The notes beneath the pieces were generated by a model. That model made no database searches. It was not told where the DNA came from and was given only the letters and a program-made list of their open reading frames with translations. A program made the translations under genes and the position numbers. 64,000 nt of DNA, taken from assembly GCA_030533445.1 (NCBI GenBank), contig CM060078.1, positions 22,859,591 to 22,923,590 on the forward strand, given 5' to 3'. The number at the start of each line of letters is the position of its first letter. Within the stretch, counting starts at the first letter, position 1. Below are positions 1-13,349 of this stretch, one piece after another. The DNA is from Cyprinodon diabolis. Its lineage: Eukaryota; Chordata; Actinopteri; Cyprinodontiformes; Cyprinodontidae.

Positions 1-174
1 TGACTTTAAAACAGACAGAAATTATTATTTAGACATAATTTCAGTCACAGCTTTTTGGGGGGCACAGTTACAGCCTTTTGGGGGCACATATAGAGATTGC
101 AGAGCAGTCAGCATGGATGGAGAGCAACTGAAAATCATTTTTTTTAAAAGTAATTTATTTAGGTTCTTTATATC

Positions 175-217
175 AAGACTAGATCTTGATTCACAGCTTG
201 AATCAAGATCTAGTCTT
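175..217. repeat. Perfect 19-bp inverted repeat with 5-nt loop
   Basis: The arm AAGACTAGATCTTGATTCA (175-193) is followed by the loop CAGCT and then the exact reverse complement (199-217). There is no mismatch, and pairing does not extend outwards. Such a clean cruciform is unlikely by chance. It could be a fold-back footprint, a recent local inversion or templated mutation, or a small hairpin RNA precursor; the sequence does not say which. Confidence 0.95.
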
Positions 218-579
218 TAGCAATATGGTCCTTTCACTACATGAATGTGCTTTTATATGAACCAATCTACTCTTAGCTCTGATTTTATTACTCACACTCC
301 ACCTGGAGGGTGAACCTGAACAAGCCGTTTGCGTCCTCTGAGAAAGCAATAGCATCCATATAGCATAATGAATTCTATATCTGATCGCCTCTAAAATAAG
401 CTTGAAAAAGTTGTTAACTTCCAGGGATTGGTTCCAAGAGGCCATACCCAATTGGGCCTTTCCCCCTGAAGGTTCCAATCCTACCCTCCCCCCTCAAAAA
501 AACAGAAAAAAAAAAAAATACAAAACTTCAACTCCAGCTTTCTAGACTGAACTTGATCAAGCTTGACCACGACATGGAT

Positions 580-1260
580 GACTGAGAATCTTCGCAAATA
601 TGGTCCAAAATCAACTCTTAGGTAAATTAACAGCTCATTAATGGCATAGCTTTGGAAGACATGTCTCTATTATCATTTTTCTTCCAGACACAGAGGATTC
701 TCTCATGGTTGATAAATCATGTCCGTGCTAAATGGTTGGATTTCCTTGGCCCTCTCCAAGTATTTTGTATGATCTGATATTCAGCATAAATACAGTATCT
801 TTATGTTGCAAACAGGCCAAATGGATTGCACAAGTTATTTTCCTCATGTCACAGATGCATCTAGTCAACAGGTTACCTTTGCTCCCATTTCACATTTGCA
901 TGTCTTAATAAATGCAAACCTTTAGTAGATCTCATTGTGTTTTTCATACAGATTGAAAAGCCACATTTTGGTTTCATCTGAGCAGAGCAGCCTTTGTGTC
1001 TTCCAAACATTTGAGCCAAATTGAAACAGAGCATAAAATGACTTTCTTTCTTTCTTTTAACAATGACTTTTCTTTGGCTGACTGATTTGTAAGGGGGTTT
1101 TGAAGAAAATATAAATTTCCAACCACGGCTCGGTTAAATGATATAATTTTTTGTTGGTTTATCAAAAAAAATCCCAATAAAATACATTCAAGTTTGTGGT
1201 TGCAATGTAAAAAGTGGAAAAGAGTTCAAGGGTGTGTGAATATGTTTGCAAAATACAGTA
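580..1260 (-). mobile_element. Tc1-like transposon remnant
   Basis: The stretch around 955-1075 resembles the antisense of a fish Tc1-like transposase: TTTGGTTTCATCTGAGCAGA, then a run of TTTC and AACAATGACTTTTCTTTGG. The end at about 1170-1255 (ATCCCAATAAAATACATTCA, then AAAAGTGGAAAAGAGTTCAA) is the characteristic terminal region of that family. A large internal part is missing and frames are broken, so it is not functional. The left boundary is approximate. Confidence 0.65.
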
Positions 1261-2227
1261 ATAATTCGGAAAAGGTTTTTTTTTTTTAATGTGAATTTGA
1301 CAGCAGTAGAGAAGTTTTTAGATAGGAAAACCTTGAACTTCTGGCAAAACTCTTTTCACCACTGTACAAACAAACAAACCCACCCAAAGGAAGAGAGAGT
1401 TGGGCTTCTGTGCTGTCAGTTACCACCTTGGGGGCCCTGAGGTGTCATAAATGTCTTCATATGCAACATAAATAGACAAGATGTTGTGAGGAAGGAAGTG
1501 GAAGATGAGGGATGCTTGTTAAAGTGATTTCATTGGACACAGCTACTCTCTAAAACACCAAACTCACCACCACCTCAGATTCAGATTCTCAATACTACTT
1601 TCTTAGACAAAACATTTAAAATTCAATCTGTTTTTTCTCATGTTCAGTAACTTTAACCTAAAATAAACTTTAGTCTTGTGTTATAAATTAGTAGTTTTAC
1701 CAAGAACAACCCAACCTCTGAATACAGCCCTCTGCAACCACAAGGGTTTTTGGTCGTGTATATTGCTTTGCTTTTGGCCTTGGGTGAGTGTGAACATAGT
1801 GTCGACACCCCACAGTGGCGAATTACTCGATATGCAAGGCCTTTTGTTAGAGTATATCTGGGAGAAATGTCTTCATTGATCCAAATATCTGGGTCCGTAT
1901 TGCCAGTAAATATCGGTTAAAGACTGGCTAAATTTTCTCCTGGTGGTTAGAGAGCTGTGGTCACATCTGGACTCACTTTCTGGCTGCCTTCCTTGTTTTC
2001 CTTTCTCTCCTCATCACTGCCACCTCACCTGAGCTCCCTTGCTTTTTATTTACACCTCTCTAAATATGGCTCCCACCTTCCTCAAGTTCATTCTATCGTT
2101 ATTTTGTATCTATTTACCACTTCTTTTGTGATTTTTCCATCCCTAGTCCCCTTCGGTTATCTTTGAACCTGATCAAATATCTCTGCTCGGAAGTTTGCTG
2201 ATGCAAGGCTTGAGCTTCCCATCTTAC

Positions 2228-2375
2228 CTGCTGTTTAAGCTGCTGAACCAGGTTATCCTTCTCCCTCTTCAGGGCTGCCACCTCTTCCTGGGTTCTCTTC
2301 TTTTTGGATGAGGAGAGCTCCAGCAGGGCGATGTTGGCATCCTTCTCGCTTATGGCAGCCAGCAGCGCTTCTTGC
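2228..2375 (-). CDS. erc1: erc1 exon F (last ERC1 exon in the window), 49 codons
   Basis: The exon is 148 bp, entering in phase 2 and leaving in phase 0. The acceptor is ttgttttcttcacag and the donor is gtaagat. It encodes QEALLAAISEKDANIALLEL, then SSSKKKRTQEEVAALKR and EKDNLVQQLKQQ. This is the highly conserved ERC block just before the C-terminal TQNRMKLMAD region, whose exon must lie before position 1. SSS and EEVAALKR resemble ERC1. The four-residue basic run KKKR has one residue more than the KKK I recall for human ERC1, and the same length as the KKKK of ERC2. No ATG-initiated ORF marks this exon; it was found from the protein match and the splice sites. Confidence 0.96.
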
Positions 2376-3954
2376 CTGTGAAGAAAACAATCCAGGGTAG
2401 ATATTTTATAAGAAACCTTTCTTTGAAATATATTATCCAGAGCAGATTAGGATAAATTAAAAGTTCATGCAAAGATATATAAAGGAAAGTTGTAACTTCA
2501 TGAGATATTGACCTCCTAAGATCAATTCAAGTGAATCAGCCTAAAATTTTTAGAAAAAATTTATCATAATTGTTAACATAAACCTGAAATATATCAATAT
2601 GTTAGGACTACTATTATTTGAACACTAAAATTACTTAAAATCCTTTCTTTAGCATCAACAACACTTCTTATTTGTGGCTTCTGCCTGTTTCTATACCTGA
2701 TGGAGCTCCAAGGTCAATTTTTTTTTATTGTATGGCAGGCATTAAATGTTTAAATGTTAGTTTCCCTTAAATGGTAATTTAGGTGTAGACAGTTTAGGTA
2801 TGGAAACCTTAAAACTGAATAGTATTTAATCCCTATCTTAATTATTGTTATTTTCCCACATAATGGAATACAAATAAAAACTAAGAAACAAAATAAATAT
2901 AATAATCAAAACATGAAAACATTTTTGATTTAGCGCCAAGATAAGATGAGTTGAGTAATTTCGACTTCATTGACTATATTTTGAAATATAGGAAGACGAT
3001 TCTTGGTTTCAATGCAGCTCATTTCGGATCATAGAGTAATCTTGATGTTTGAAAAATGTGTTTCTTTCTAACCTCCGACATCAAGCTCCTGATGGGAAGC
3101 AGAAACGCACATGAAGCCACCATGAACTGCAGGGGGAATAGGGGTTCTAGTTATAGTCATAGTGTCATAATGCAGAACCAAGTCCTCTGTGGGGGATTCT
3201 GGAGGATTTCACAATTTCAATAGTTTGATCCCCTAAATAAAAGTATCAGACACTAGTGATCCCCTAATGGTGAACTGACTGTATGCTTTCACTCTATACA
3301 CAGAGTGAAATAATCATACGATTTCTAAAAATAAAGGTATTTAAGAATTTCATCATATAAATTTATATTAAAGGTGTAGAGGACGATCTTTCATTTCCAG
3401 GTGGATCATTTAAAAAAGTGGACTTCCTTTAACTGTCAATCATTCTGGTGATATGTTTACGTAAGGCCGTCCTGTTAGCCATCTTTTTATGTGCATGCGC
3501 ACTTTCAGGCGTACGTCTGTGATGAGCTACGGTTTCAGTCATTGAAGCTCACCTTTCTCACCGCGGTTCTTTGAAAACGGCTGAGGGTCGTAAGAGAAAA
3601 AGTGTCTAAAACATGTTCAGCAGACTGAAGATGTTTTATCGTTATCTATCTTCTATCTCCTCTTTCTTTCATCTTTTCTCTTTTTTTTTCCCGTTTTTCC
3701 TTTCCTGTTCTACTTACATTGCAAGCTCCCTGCATAAATATAATAAAGCAATTTAAATCAAGCGGAACATTATGGCGGTAGCTGTACTGCTCCACTTGTG
3801 AAAGTAAAATCTGTTGGGCTCTTTTTGGCATCAAGACAATTATTCTTATTGCAACATTGCCAGACAGGACACTGTAAAAAAAAAAAAAAAAAGTAAAAAT
3901 GTCTACGAAGTGTATGAGAAGAAAAGAAAGAGCTCAGAAGAAGCAGATATATCC

Positions 3955-4174
3955 CAGAATGCTTTGTGTTGAGAGCTCTCCTTGCAAAGCATTATGGGAT
4001 TTACTGTCACGGCGGCCCGCTGTCGGCGACTAATAACAGAGATGGCACAGGCACCACGAAGTGGAGGAGGAGTTATGTGACCAACGGAGCAAAAAGCACT
4101 GATCATCTGTTTGAATGGTCATTTAACAAAGTTTGCTATAAAGTCCACTATATATTCCTCGCTCTATATAGTGG
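3955..4174. repeat. Pair of short hairpins in a CpG-richer segment, possible MITE core
   Basis: AATGCTTTG near 3959 is inverted as CAAAGCATT near 3985. CCACTATATA (4145-4154) is inverted exactly as TATATAGTGG (4165-4174) across a 10-nt loop. The segment between about 3470 and 4110 has more CpGs than the surrounding intron. No terminal repeats or target duplications could be fixed, so a degraded DNA transposon is only a suggestion. Confidence 0.4.
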
Positions 4175-7100
4175 TTCTCGCAAATGCATTTTTTTTTTAA
4201 AGTGGAGTGGCGGGTCTTTTAAAGAATGTGCAAAAATACTCCACAATATCTTTCACTTTATAATGGGACGTCTAATACTCAGTTGTGCATCTCATAATTA
4301 TTATAATTACTATATTATTATATATACTATTATAATAACATTTTACATAATGTGTTTTAATGCAACTTTATTCTGAATAATAAAAGGTGCATTTATTTAT
4401 TTTATTATAAATAAAGATTTTTTTATGTTGCTTCTTGCTTTTACCCTTCTCATCTATAAGCACACAAGAACCAGTTTAACCAATTAGTTGCTCCTCGGAT
4501 GTAAGGAGCTCCCTCATTGGTCCTTTTAACCAATCAGAGGACCAGAAGGGTCACGGAGAGGGTAAATGGGAGCGTGAAGTAAAAGGAAAAATTGCAGAAA
4601 GGATTTGATAATGCAAGGAAACAAGGAATAAGGAATTATCTTGTGTAATTGTGTGATTAAGAAAGGTATTTATAATCAGATTTATGAGTTTTTAAATCTC
4701 AGAGAAGCCAATGCAGGCCCCATCTCCAGCCTTCCTGTTCCCATATAACTCTCCCTCCTAGTTCGATCGGGAAGCTGACAGATGAATAACATTCTTTGTG
4801 GCCTGAAAGCAACAAGCCGCATCAAATTCATCCCATCAGCCTCAAACTGCACCGAGTTAAGATCCAAGGCTGTTAATTCTCAGAATCAAATGTTTTCAGA
4901 GGGAATCTAAATCACAAGAGGAATTTTTACATTCCCACAAAGCTGAAGTAAGGGACACACAAACATAAATACACTGAAAGCTAAACATTTCTAAAAGAGT
5001 GGACTTTAAAGAGCATAGCAATAGGCAAGACTTTTAATAAACAAATAAACAGCCTCTACACAATGTTGAAATGAGAAAAGGTCTGCATATCAGGATAAAT
5101 TATGTAGTTAATTTAAAAACCTTAAACAAACAAGAGTTGGTAAATACAACCGTTTTAAGACAGGTGTAAAGGCTGGGTTGCTTTAACAAACACCAGATTG
5201 TTAAGTGTGATTAGCCTCCTGCTGGTCAGTAATTTGACCAACAGAGGCTCCAGCTGAAGCAAGCTATAATCCAACATCTGAGTGTTTGTGGATGTGCTGG
5301 AAGGAGTCCGATAGCTCCAGCATGAGCTAGATATCAGGGCCGGTCCTTTCGGTGCTGCTTGAGGAGCAAACATCGGACCTGACAGCTGCGCTGGGGATGT
5401 TCTGCTACATCAGGACATCCACAAACGTCTATCCCAGAAATGACAGAGATGGAAAAAAAAATCAATCAATCAAATGAGATGCTGTTCATTCCAGTTTTGT
5501 TCCTTATGTATACCAGTCTTGCATAAACACTGACACAGCCTTGCAGGGAGGAATGCAGGGATGAAGACATCTAAATGGAGATAGATTGTGTGTTTGGACT
5601 AAAGAAAAAAAAATCCTCGGTCAACCTCACCGACCACAGCTGTCAGTGGAAAAATCTCCCATCATGCATCTAAAAGTAAGCAACGCTCTTGGGTTGGTAC
5701 ATCAACTCTAAGATATTGAGACATCTGTGAGAGAGATAAGTTTATATCTATATAAAGTATTTCTGTTTGGACTATTAACAGAAAGTATTTCAACAATACT
5801 TGGACCTTAACATACAGTATATAACATATATTTTAGCACATAAGCTGCTGCATTTCATGCGTGTCCTGCCTTCATTTAGCTGATTCAGATGGCTGAACAA
5901 ACTCCACAGCTTATTAGAGAAGTCTTGTAATGAACCGATTTTTTTGTTCAAGGTGATCTAAACCAGACATGTATCCAAACATGCAGGACATCAGTTTAAA
6001 AAGACTATTAACATTTCTCATGTGTTGTTTGGAGTTAATAGACAATTTCCTCCACACTTTTGAAGCCAAAAGTTCACAGCTAAAAAGATTAAACATGTCC
6101 AGTTGTTGGTGCTATTGTACTTCACTCTAAAAGATTTAAATACAGGAGTTTGCTCAGACTGCAAATATATTTTACAGTAGCCCTGGTTTTAAAAACTTGG
6201 AAAGACTAGAGATTGGAAGAGAAGGTGGAAGGAAGAAGGATGGAAGGAAGGATAAAGAAAAAAATGGATGAATGTTTTTCTATGCCAGTTTCCTGGTCCA
6301 TTCAGGCCTAGAAAATATGTGAATGGAATTCCAGACGTTTTCAGACTGCAAGTAAACCCTCGTACATGAGGAGTCTATTACAATTAAACATCTGAGCTAC
6401 TAATTATAATAAAAACAACATCTTTTAAATGCATGTGCATCAATCAGTGTTCCATCTATGCACTAACAAAATAGTTTTACATTCCTTTCTCTGGACTAAA
6501 AATACTAGAAGTGAATTGACAGCATCAGAGAAAATGCACTAAGATTCACACAAAGAAAGACTAATGGAATATTATTCTTATTAAAGCTAACAGAGCGTCT
6601 TTTATAGACTTTTATACCATATTTGAGGTACCTGCCAGTACTCGGCATGTATAAATTTCTGGTGATAATACTATATTCATTCCAGATGCACTTGTCTCAT
6701 TCTGGGCCTCTCCCTTCATCTCTGTCAGACTCGTATACAAACACATACTTAAGACACTGGACTTGGCCTCCTCAGCTTGCAAAGCTAAAACACGTGCTCT
6801 TGACAGGCGCTGGCTGCAGCTACTGCTGTTGCTATGTAATCAGAAAGACACTGTTTCCAGAGCAGCAATCTTTTGGTAAATTGTGAGATGAGTCGTGTGT
6901 CAGATGGCTTACAGAACTGCGTGCTCCTGGCACTGCCTGCAATATGTCATTATCACAGAAAGTAGAAAGGACAGCAGAGCGAGCAATGGGAGGATGAAAG
7001 ATCCCAAGAGGATAAAGATCTTTAGATCTGAAACTCCTCTTTCAAGTCAAAGGAACAGAGCAGAATAAAGGAAGGGCCACTAAAAGTAACTAAAGAATCA

Positions 7101-7324
7101 AAGCTTTTTGAGAAGGTTCACTTCAAGATACTCCGCTATTCACCTCCATCCTTTGTTTCAAATGCTAAACTTATCAACAAATTCAAGGAGGAATTTATTG
7201 CTTTATGTCAGGACTGTCCTATACAGTAGTAGGTGTGAATACCCAGAATGCCGAATGGCCGGCTAATAACCACACACAAGCTTCTAGACAACATTTCTAT
7301 GAGCAGTGCGCTTGTGCTTGGAGA

Positions 7325-7503
7325 AGGTTGCAAGTACCCAGTTTGATCCCACAGCCTGCACTCTGGGTCCCTGAGCAGGACCTTTAACCCCACACTGCTC
7401 CCTGGACACCGCACAATGGCAGGCCACTGCTCCCCAAGGGGATGGGTTATATTTCTCCAGTGTGAGATCAATAAAGTTCAACAAAAAAAAAGTAAAAAAA
7501 AAC
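7325..7503 (+). mobile_element. tRNA-derived SINE, 5'-truncated copy
   Basis: The sequence CACTGCTCCCCAAGGGGATG, followed by a tail with ATCAATAAAGTTCA and an A-rich end, is shared with copies at 33945-34169 (opposite strand) and 55305-55455. The 5' tRNA-like head is degraded here. Recognition rests on the match among three copies inside the window. Confidence 0.7.
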
Positions 7504-9115
7504 ACAAGTTAAACATACATAAAAAAAAAAACTGTGAAAAAAGTGTATGCAACATAAAGAAGGTGACCAACATTTTTTTTATTTAATAAAAAACACAAAT
7601 GTAAAATCATCTGAACCTTTATTGTATTTAAACGAAAAATGATCGTTCATTGTTTTTAGTTTAATGATATGTGTATTCTAGCACGCCAAAAATTAATGCT
7701 TGAGACCAGATCCGATGCTGTTTAAGGTATTTTAAATGATACTTGACTCCAGAGAACTGCTGTTGGTTCATCGACTCTGATTTCAGATCTGCTGCACCTC
7801 AGGCAAGTTTTATGGTTGTGATTTAAAACAATCTAATTCACAGCTATTATTGTATAAAGTTTTGCAATCTATGAAGAAATTGTGAAGGTTGGAAAGTAAT
7901 CTCCAATTTGAAATACTTTTTTAAAAAGTCAGAAGGTATATTTTATTTGGACTTCGGTGAGGATACGGCGGGTTAACAGGGTCCATATAGGCTTTGCTTG
8001 TCTTCCTCTGTAGCCCTTTTATTATTTGTACCCGAGAATCATCATTGCAGCGATGCACCGGCAAACCAAGTTTAAAGGGTGCAAGGTGAGCAGGGGGTCC
8101 ATGTGTTCATGTTGCTGACCCTCAAACAGGCTCTTGATGTATATGTGCAAATAAGGAGGTAAATGTGTTTAAAAACAATTTATTTTCAGCAATTAAGTTC
8201 ATTAAAATTCAGCATATTGGCCTAATCTCAATGTAATTTCCACCTTAAAACTCACAAAAAAAGAAGGAAAGAATTCTATAGATACAATATTTAAATCTTT
8301 GGCGCTCAGACCTCGGCGGGAAACAGCAGTGCTGAAATTTACTTTAAACTGAGGCATGAGCTGATGAATGAGAAGGAAATACCAAATATGTGCATGCTAG
8401 GTTAACTGGACACTTTAAATATATGAGTGCCTACATGCAGGATTAAGACATGAAGACATAAAGACCCTGAACAGAAAGTGCTTTCAGCTGACACCGTTTT
8501 AAAGAGATGAAAAAAACTTCATACACCCATTAACACACAGGTTTTTATGCCTTGCTTTTAACAAGGAGGAGCTAAAGCTACAAATGAAGCAAAAGCCTTC
8601 AACAAACTTTAAAAGTCACGCAAAATAAATCTAGTTTATTATTTACTAATCTCTTGATGCTGCTTAAAAGTGTAAAATCCCTTTCAGAGCAGAAAATACC
8701 CAGAATTTCATGAGTGTTTATATAAAAAATTTATAGCCAACTTGTAACAGGCTGCAAAATGTTCCCAACAGTTGGTAAAAGTGGCGTAAAGTAAGGCTGT
8801 CAGGTGTTTATAGGAACGTTTCATAGGTTAGTCACACTTTACCAGGTTTGAGTTTATATTTCTACTCTCGTCCCACTTCTGACTTTAAGCCTAAATCACA
8901 TCTCACTCTGGTCTCCTTCTCTCTCTTAACGCCGCCATCTTAGTAACTTTCTGAATCGTTCCGTTTTTTCCACCTCTCTATCTGTAAAATAGGTTGGGGT
9001 GGGGGCAGATTCTTTCCGTTATTCACCAGTCGTGTGCCATGATGTCATCGCTGCGGCGACAGGGTAGACAGTAAGCAGAAATACACAAATGCACCAGGCA
9101 CCTGACCCCAGCCCT

Positions 9116-9147
9116 AACACACACACACACACACACCGACACACAGA
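9116..9147. repeat. (AC)n microsatellite
   Basis: A run of about ten AC units, slightly interrupted near its right end (ACCGACACAC). Confidence 0.9.
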
Positions 9148-11454
9148 TGCAAAGGCAATCTCCTTCCTCCAACCACTTAAAGTCCCCCACTTTATCAGAG
9201 ACCCTAATGCCTGGTCTTAGATCACTCGCATATTTCTACTAACACACTAAAGCTGCTTCACATGTATGCTGTCTTATCGCTTTCATGCAGTTGACATTGA
9301 CTGCAATCTGCAGTGTTTAAGTTGTGCCAAAAGGGATGTGTGTTCACAGGTTGTATTTTAACCTCCTGTGCACATCGGTGTCCATGATGGTGTGTTCCTG
9401 GATGTGTGTATAGTAGATTTGAGTCCAGGGTGACATTAGCCAGCCTCTGTCTAAAACTAACAAATCTATTCTAGAATTAATCCCCTTTCTCTGCTCTCTG
9501 TTTCTGGCTCAACAAAACAACAATCCATTGTTTTCTCTGATACCTTCTTCTCCAGTTCACACAAAACACTGAATGCAGACCACCAGACTTTTACTTTTAA
9601 AGACTATTATGTGTGATCGACCAACTAATCGTCCGGATGTCTGATAAAGAAAGGTTCTCTCCTCATGTTACAAATAAAAAAATAAACAGTTAACGCTTCC
9701 ACATTCCTTTAAATAGATATTCACAAGTCAGATATTTTCTTACTTGAAGTGAAATCAGTCTCTATTGAATAAAAGTAATCTTTCCTGGTGAATGCATGAA
9801 ATATCTTCCTATTTCATTTATTAAACCAGACTTTTTGGATAAAAGGTACCACCTATTTTACAGCCCAAATGATGAAGCGTAACAACATATTCAAACACTA
9901 AAAGGGTTGTTCTTACTAAAAGCCTATAATACTGCATTGTTGCGTTTAGCAGATATGAGCCCTCTACACATTTTTCAGCAAACTTAAGATGTTAAACTGT
10001 CCTCATAAGCTAAATAACTATGAATAATAAAAAAAATGGTAGAATTAAATAATCAAAAAGACAAACATGAAGTGCTTTATTTTTAAGAACTTCGGGCATG
10101 TCTGGTGAAACATTCAACATCTGGTAATTCTTTGCTCATAGGCCTTCACTATGCAGCACTTTATGGACATTTAAGGCTTTTCTTCAACTTAGTCAAATGT
10201 AATAAATTGTTTGGTCTTGTTAAGAATGAAATCTGTAGATTTGACTTTGAGTTCTGCAACAGATTGGGAAAAAATGTAAATATTTAAAGATATAATTATT
10301 AATATCAATAAAAGCATAAAGAAATATATTTTCCTGAACCTGCATTTATCTTTCTATAAGACTTTTCAAATGATCTAACACTTAATGAAAACATGTCGAA
10401 GTGAAAAAGCAGCTTTCATTGTATTCTGATTTTTAAAAGGACAAAAGATTTATTTTGTTTGGATTCATATCAGGATAAAACATGTAAACTGGTTCAGAGT
10501 GCCTTATTTAAGCAGGTTGTATGTGCTACTGGCAGTATAAGAGCGGTCCTTAAACAAAGATGGAGATAATAATGAAAACAATTAGAGAAACGTATAACAA
10601 TCTGCAACGATATGTGAGTCAGATATTAATATCTAGCTAAGGTTTGTGCATCTTTTAATACACGCAAACCTTTAAAAGATCTGGCTCTTTAACTGTATCC
10701 AGACACAAAATGGTACAAAAATACAGAATATGATTAGCAAAGGTTAGAATATGTCAAAGATGTTAAACAATTTCTGGATTTCTACAGGGTTACCGCTGTA
10801 CAGGATAATCTAAAAATCAGAAACAAACATGGCAAAAGATGTATAGATTGGAACTGCAGGGAAAAAAGGCTTAATAACTCAGGAAAAATATCTTAAAGAT
10901 TCATTAGATGTACGTGCAACATGATGGATTTTTCCACTAACTAAACTGTAACTCTGAAAGGCTGATGGGGAAACATGCTGCAGCTGATGAAAAGCACCAC
11001 CTTTAGAATCTAAGCCCAACTTGAAGAATGTTTTCACTCTTTTTACCTCCATCTCTTCAGCAACTGTTACACATTGATATCGTTAGTTTAAAAAAACGGA
11101 AACAGAACTGGAGTTTCAAAGATGATGATGTCTCTGATCTGAGCTTTAAAACAGAACCAAACAATCTGAGAACAAAAACACTTTGGTAGTATAAGTGAAA
11201 GCCAACATTAAACACAAAGAGAAAGGAAATGGATGTTTGGAGATTTTTTTTCATTGTTGAAAGCTTTCAGTAATGCAATAATCAATTAAAGTCTATTACT
11301 TTCCTTTAATTTTTATCTAAATCAGTAGTTAATATGCACATTTTCCAATAAACATTTCTCCTAATACTCTTTGCCAATTCCAAAAGCTTCTAGTAGGGGC
11401 AGTGTGATAGTATGAGGCTAAATCTCTTACATAATCTCTAACAAGTTTGATTAG

Positions 11455-11788
11455 AAATGGGGCTGCTCAGTGGTGCAGTGGGTAGCACTGCTGTCTTGCA
11501 GCAAGAAGGGTTCGATTCCCGGCCTGTTGTCTTTCTGCATGGAGTTTGCATGTTCTCCCTGAGCATGCGTGGGTTCTCTGCGGGTACTCCGGCTTCCTCC
11601 CACAGTCCAAAAACTTGACCGTTAGGTTAATTGGCTTCTCTAAAGTCCCATTAGGTGTGAGTGTGTGTCTGCGATGGACTGCCGACCTGTCCAGGGTGTA
11701 CCCCGCCTCTCGCCCGTAGACAGCTGGAGATAGGCACCCGCACCCCTTGCGATCCCACTTGGGATTAAGTGTGTTGGAAAATGGATGG
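11455..11788 (+). mobile_element. Full-length tRNA-derived SINE with target-site duplication
   Basis: The head has pol III-like boxes: GTGCAGTGGGTAGCACTG as A box and GGTTCGATTCCC as B box. The body contains CATGGAGTTTGCATGTTCTC, ACTCCGGCTTCCTCCCACAG and GGAGATAGGCACC, and the tail ends GGAAAATGGATGG. The element is flanked by a direct repeat AAGTTTGATTAG at 11443-11454 and 11789-11800, which is the signature of target-primed insertion. A second copy lies at 62433-62811 on the opposite strand. This is a transposed element rather than a working tRNA gene. Confidence 0.88.
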
Positions 11789-13349
11789 AAGTTTGATTAG
11801 CAATAAAGGCAATCTCAGTATAGAGAGATTGCCTTGTGCTTTCAACCCAGTGACAATCCCATAATTCCAATCTTAGGAAGTAAACTCATCATGCAAGATA
11901 TCACTCCTGGCCTACTCAGATCAGAAGCTACCTTCAGAACCTGGCAGCAGATACGATGGCCTATTGGCCCACAGTGATAAACTCAACCCCCCCTTAACAC
12001 TAGTTTGCGTTATCCTTGATATGCAGTTTGTTCTACAGATGGATTCCTGGTTAAGGAAACCAAGCCGATGACTAGCATTGGAAAAGTAAAGAGGTTGCTG
12101 TGATGAAGTTCAGTTAACCACAAACATTCGATGGCCCTTAGAAAAACTGCTTTGTTTCCTAGACCTGATCCAATCTAATCAATGACGCCAAACAAAAGTC
12201 AATGACTTGCTTGGAATCAGTAAAAAAAAAAAGATCCATAAACCTCGACCCTTAAATGCATTTTTCTTACATATGTGACTCCATACAGGAGGAATAAACA
12301 AACCTAGAGAATAAAGTTAGATTTATTGCCAGTGAGCATTTTTATTCAAAAATCTTTTTCTTTCAGAGCAGATTTCAGTTCCAGTTCTTTCTTTTGTCTC
12401 TGCCCCCCTCATTTTCCCCCTTTCACACTTATCAGCACACACACACACTCACACATTTGACTAGTTTTTAGTCTCCAGAGTGAAATCCTGCAGAGAAGTA
12501 TTTCTCGCCCAGCTGACAGCTTTTGACCTGCGGCATACAACCAGCGAGCAGAGAGCCAGCTCCCCTCCATTCTTATCTGCACTAAAACAATACCCTTTTT
12601 CTCTCCATCTCCCACAGACTCAAACCCTCACACACATCATGGATTTAATTTATGCAGCAAAAATATACATGCAAAATGAAGTGAGTAGTCCTGGTTGCTT
12701 GGTGCTTTGCCTCCAGATTAACTCCCTCTAACAGGATCTCAGGGAAACTCCCCAACAACTACCGTTGCACCCTGTTTTATAGCCCGACTAGAGTAAAACA
12801 CATCCCAGCGGGTCTTTATGGAACATGTGTTATAGCCCGTCTGCCATGTGAGCAGCATCAAAGTGAAGAGATCCAATAAAGCTCTGGTTTATTGTTGAGT
12901 GTTAACTGTAGCTGAGCTCCATCATTAAGTTTCCCTGCAGTGGTTTAAAACAGAGCTTATTAAAGAAAACTATCAACAACTAACATAATAATTACATGCG
13001 TTTAGAACTTTAAAGCTGGGCCACGATGCACATAAAACACACAAATGGCCTAAAAGCCTGAAAGAAGATGAAATGATTATATATGAAAGCAGGTACTGTA
13101 AGAATAACTTTGATTCAAGTTTTAACTGATCTTAAAAGTTTACTTGTTTTAAAAGTATAAGAGGTAAAAGATGGTAAAAAAAATATATTGACGACAATCT
13201 GGTCTTAAACTACTCTCTTTACAATTCACAGTAGTTTGGGGTTTAAGGTTCTCGTTCTGCTTCAATGCAAACCTCTGGTCTCATCCAAAGCGTTTTGCAG
13301 ACACTAAATGCCTTATTTTTAATTCCATCATTCCAGTAACTTTAACTAC

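Larger units (their letters stand above)
1..2227 (-). other. erc1 intron (downstream of exon F), partial
   Basis: This is non-coding sequence after the exon F donor. It contains a perfect 19-bp hairpin at 175-217 and a Tc1-like remnant at about 580-1260. No further ERC exon (TQNRMKLMAD-type coding) was seen on the minus strand, so the next exon is before position 1. The open frames present carry no recognisable domain. Confidence 0.85.

Noticed and set aside
3966..4376. 136-aa plus-strand ORF
   Set aside because: It crosses hairpins and an AT-rich tail, ends in isoleucine/tyrosine-rich low-complexity sequence and matches nothing I recognise; more likely a chance frame in a degraded element.
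11455..11530. Possible genuine tRNA gene at the head of the SINE
   Set aside because: Box-like sequences exist, but there is no complete cloverleaf, and the body, tail and target duplication show a retroposon.
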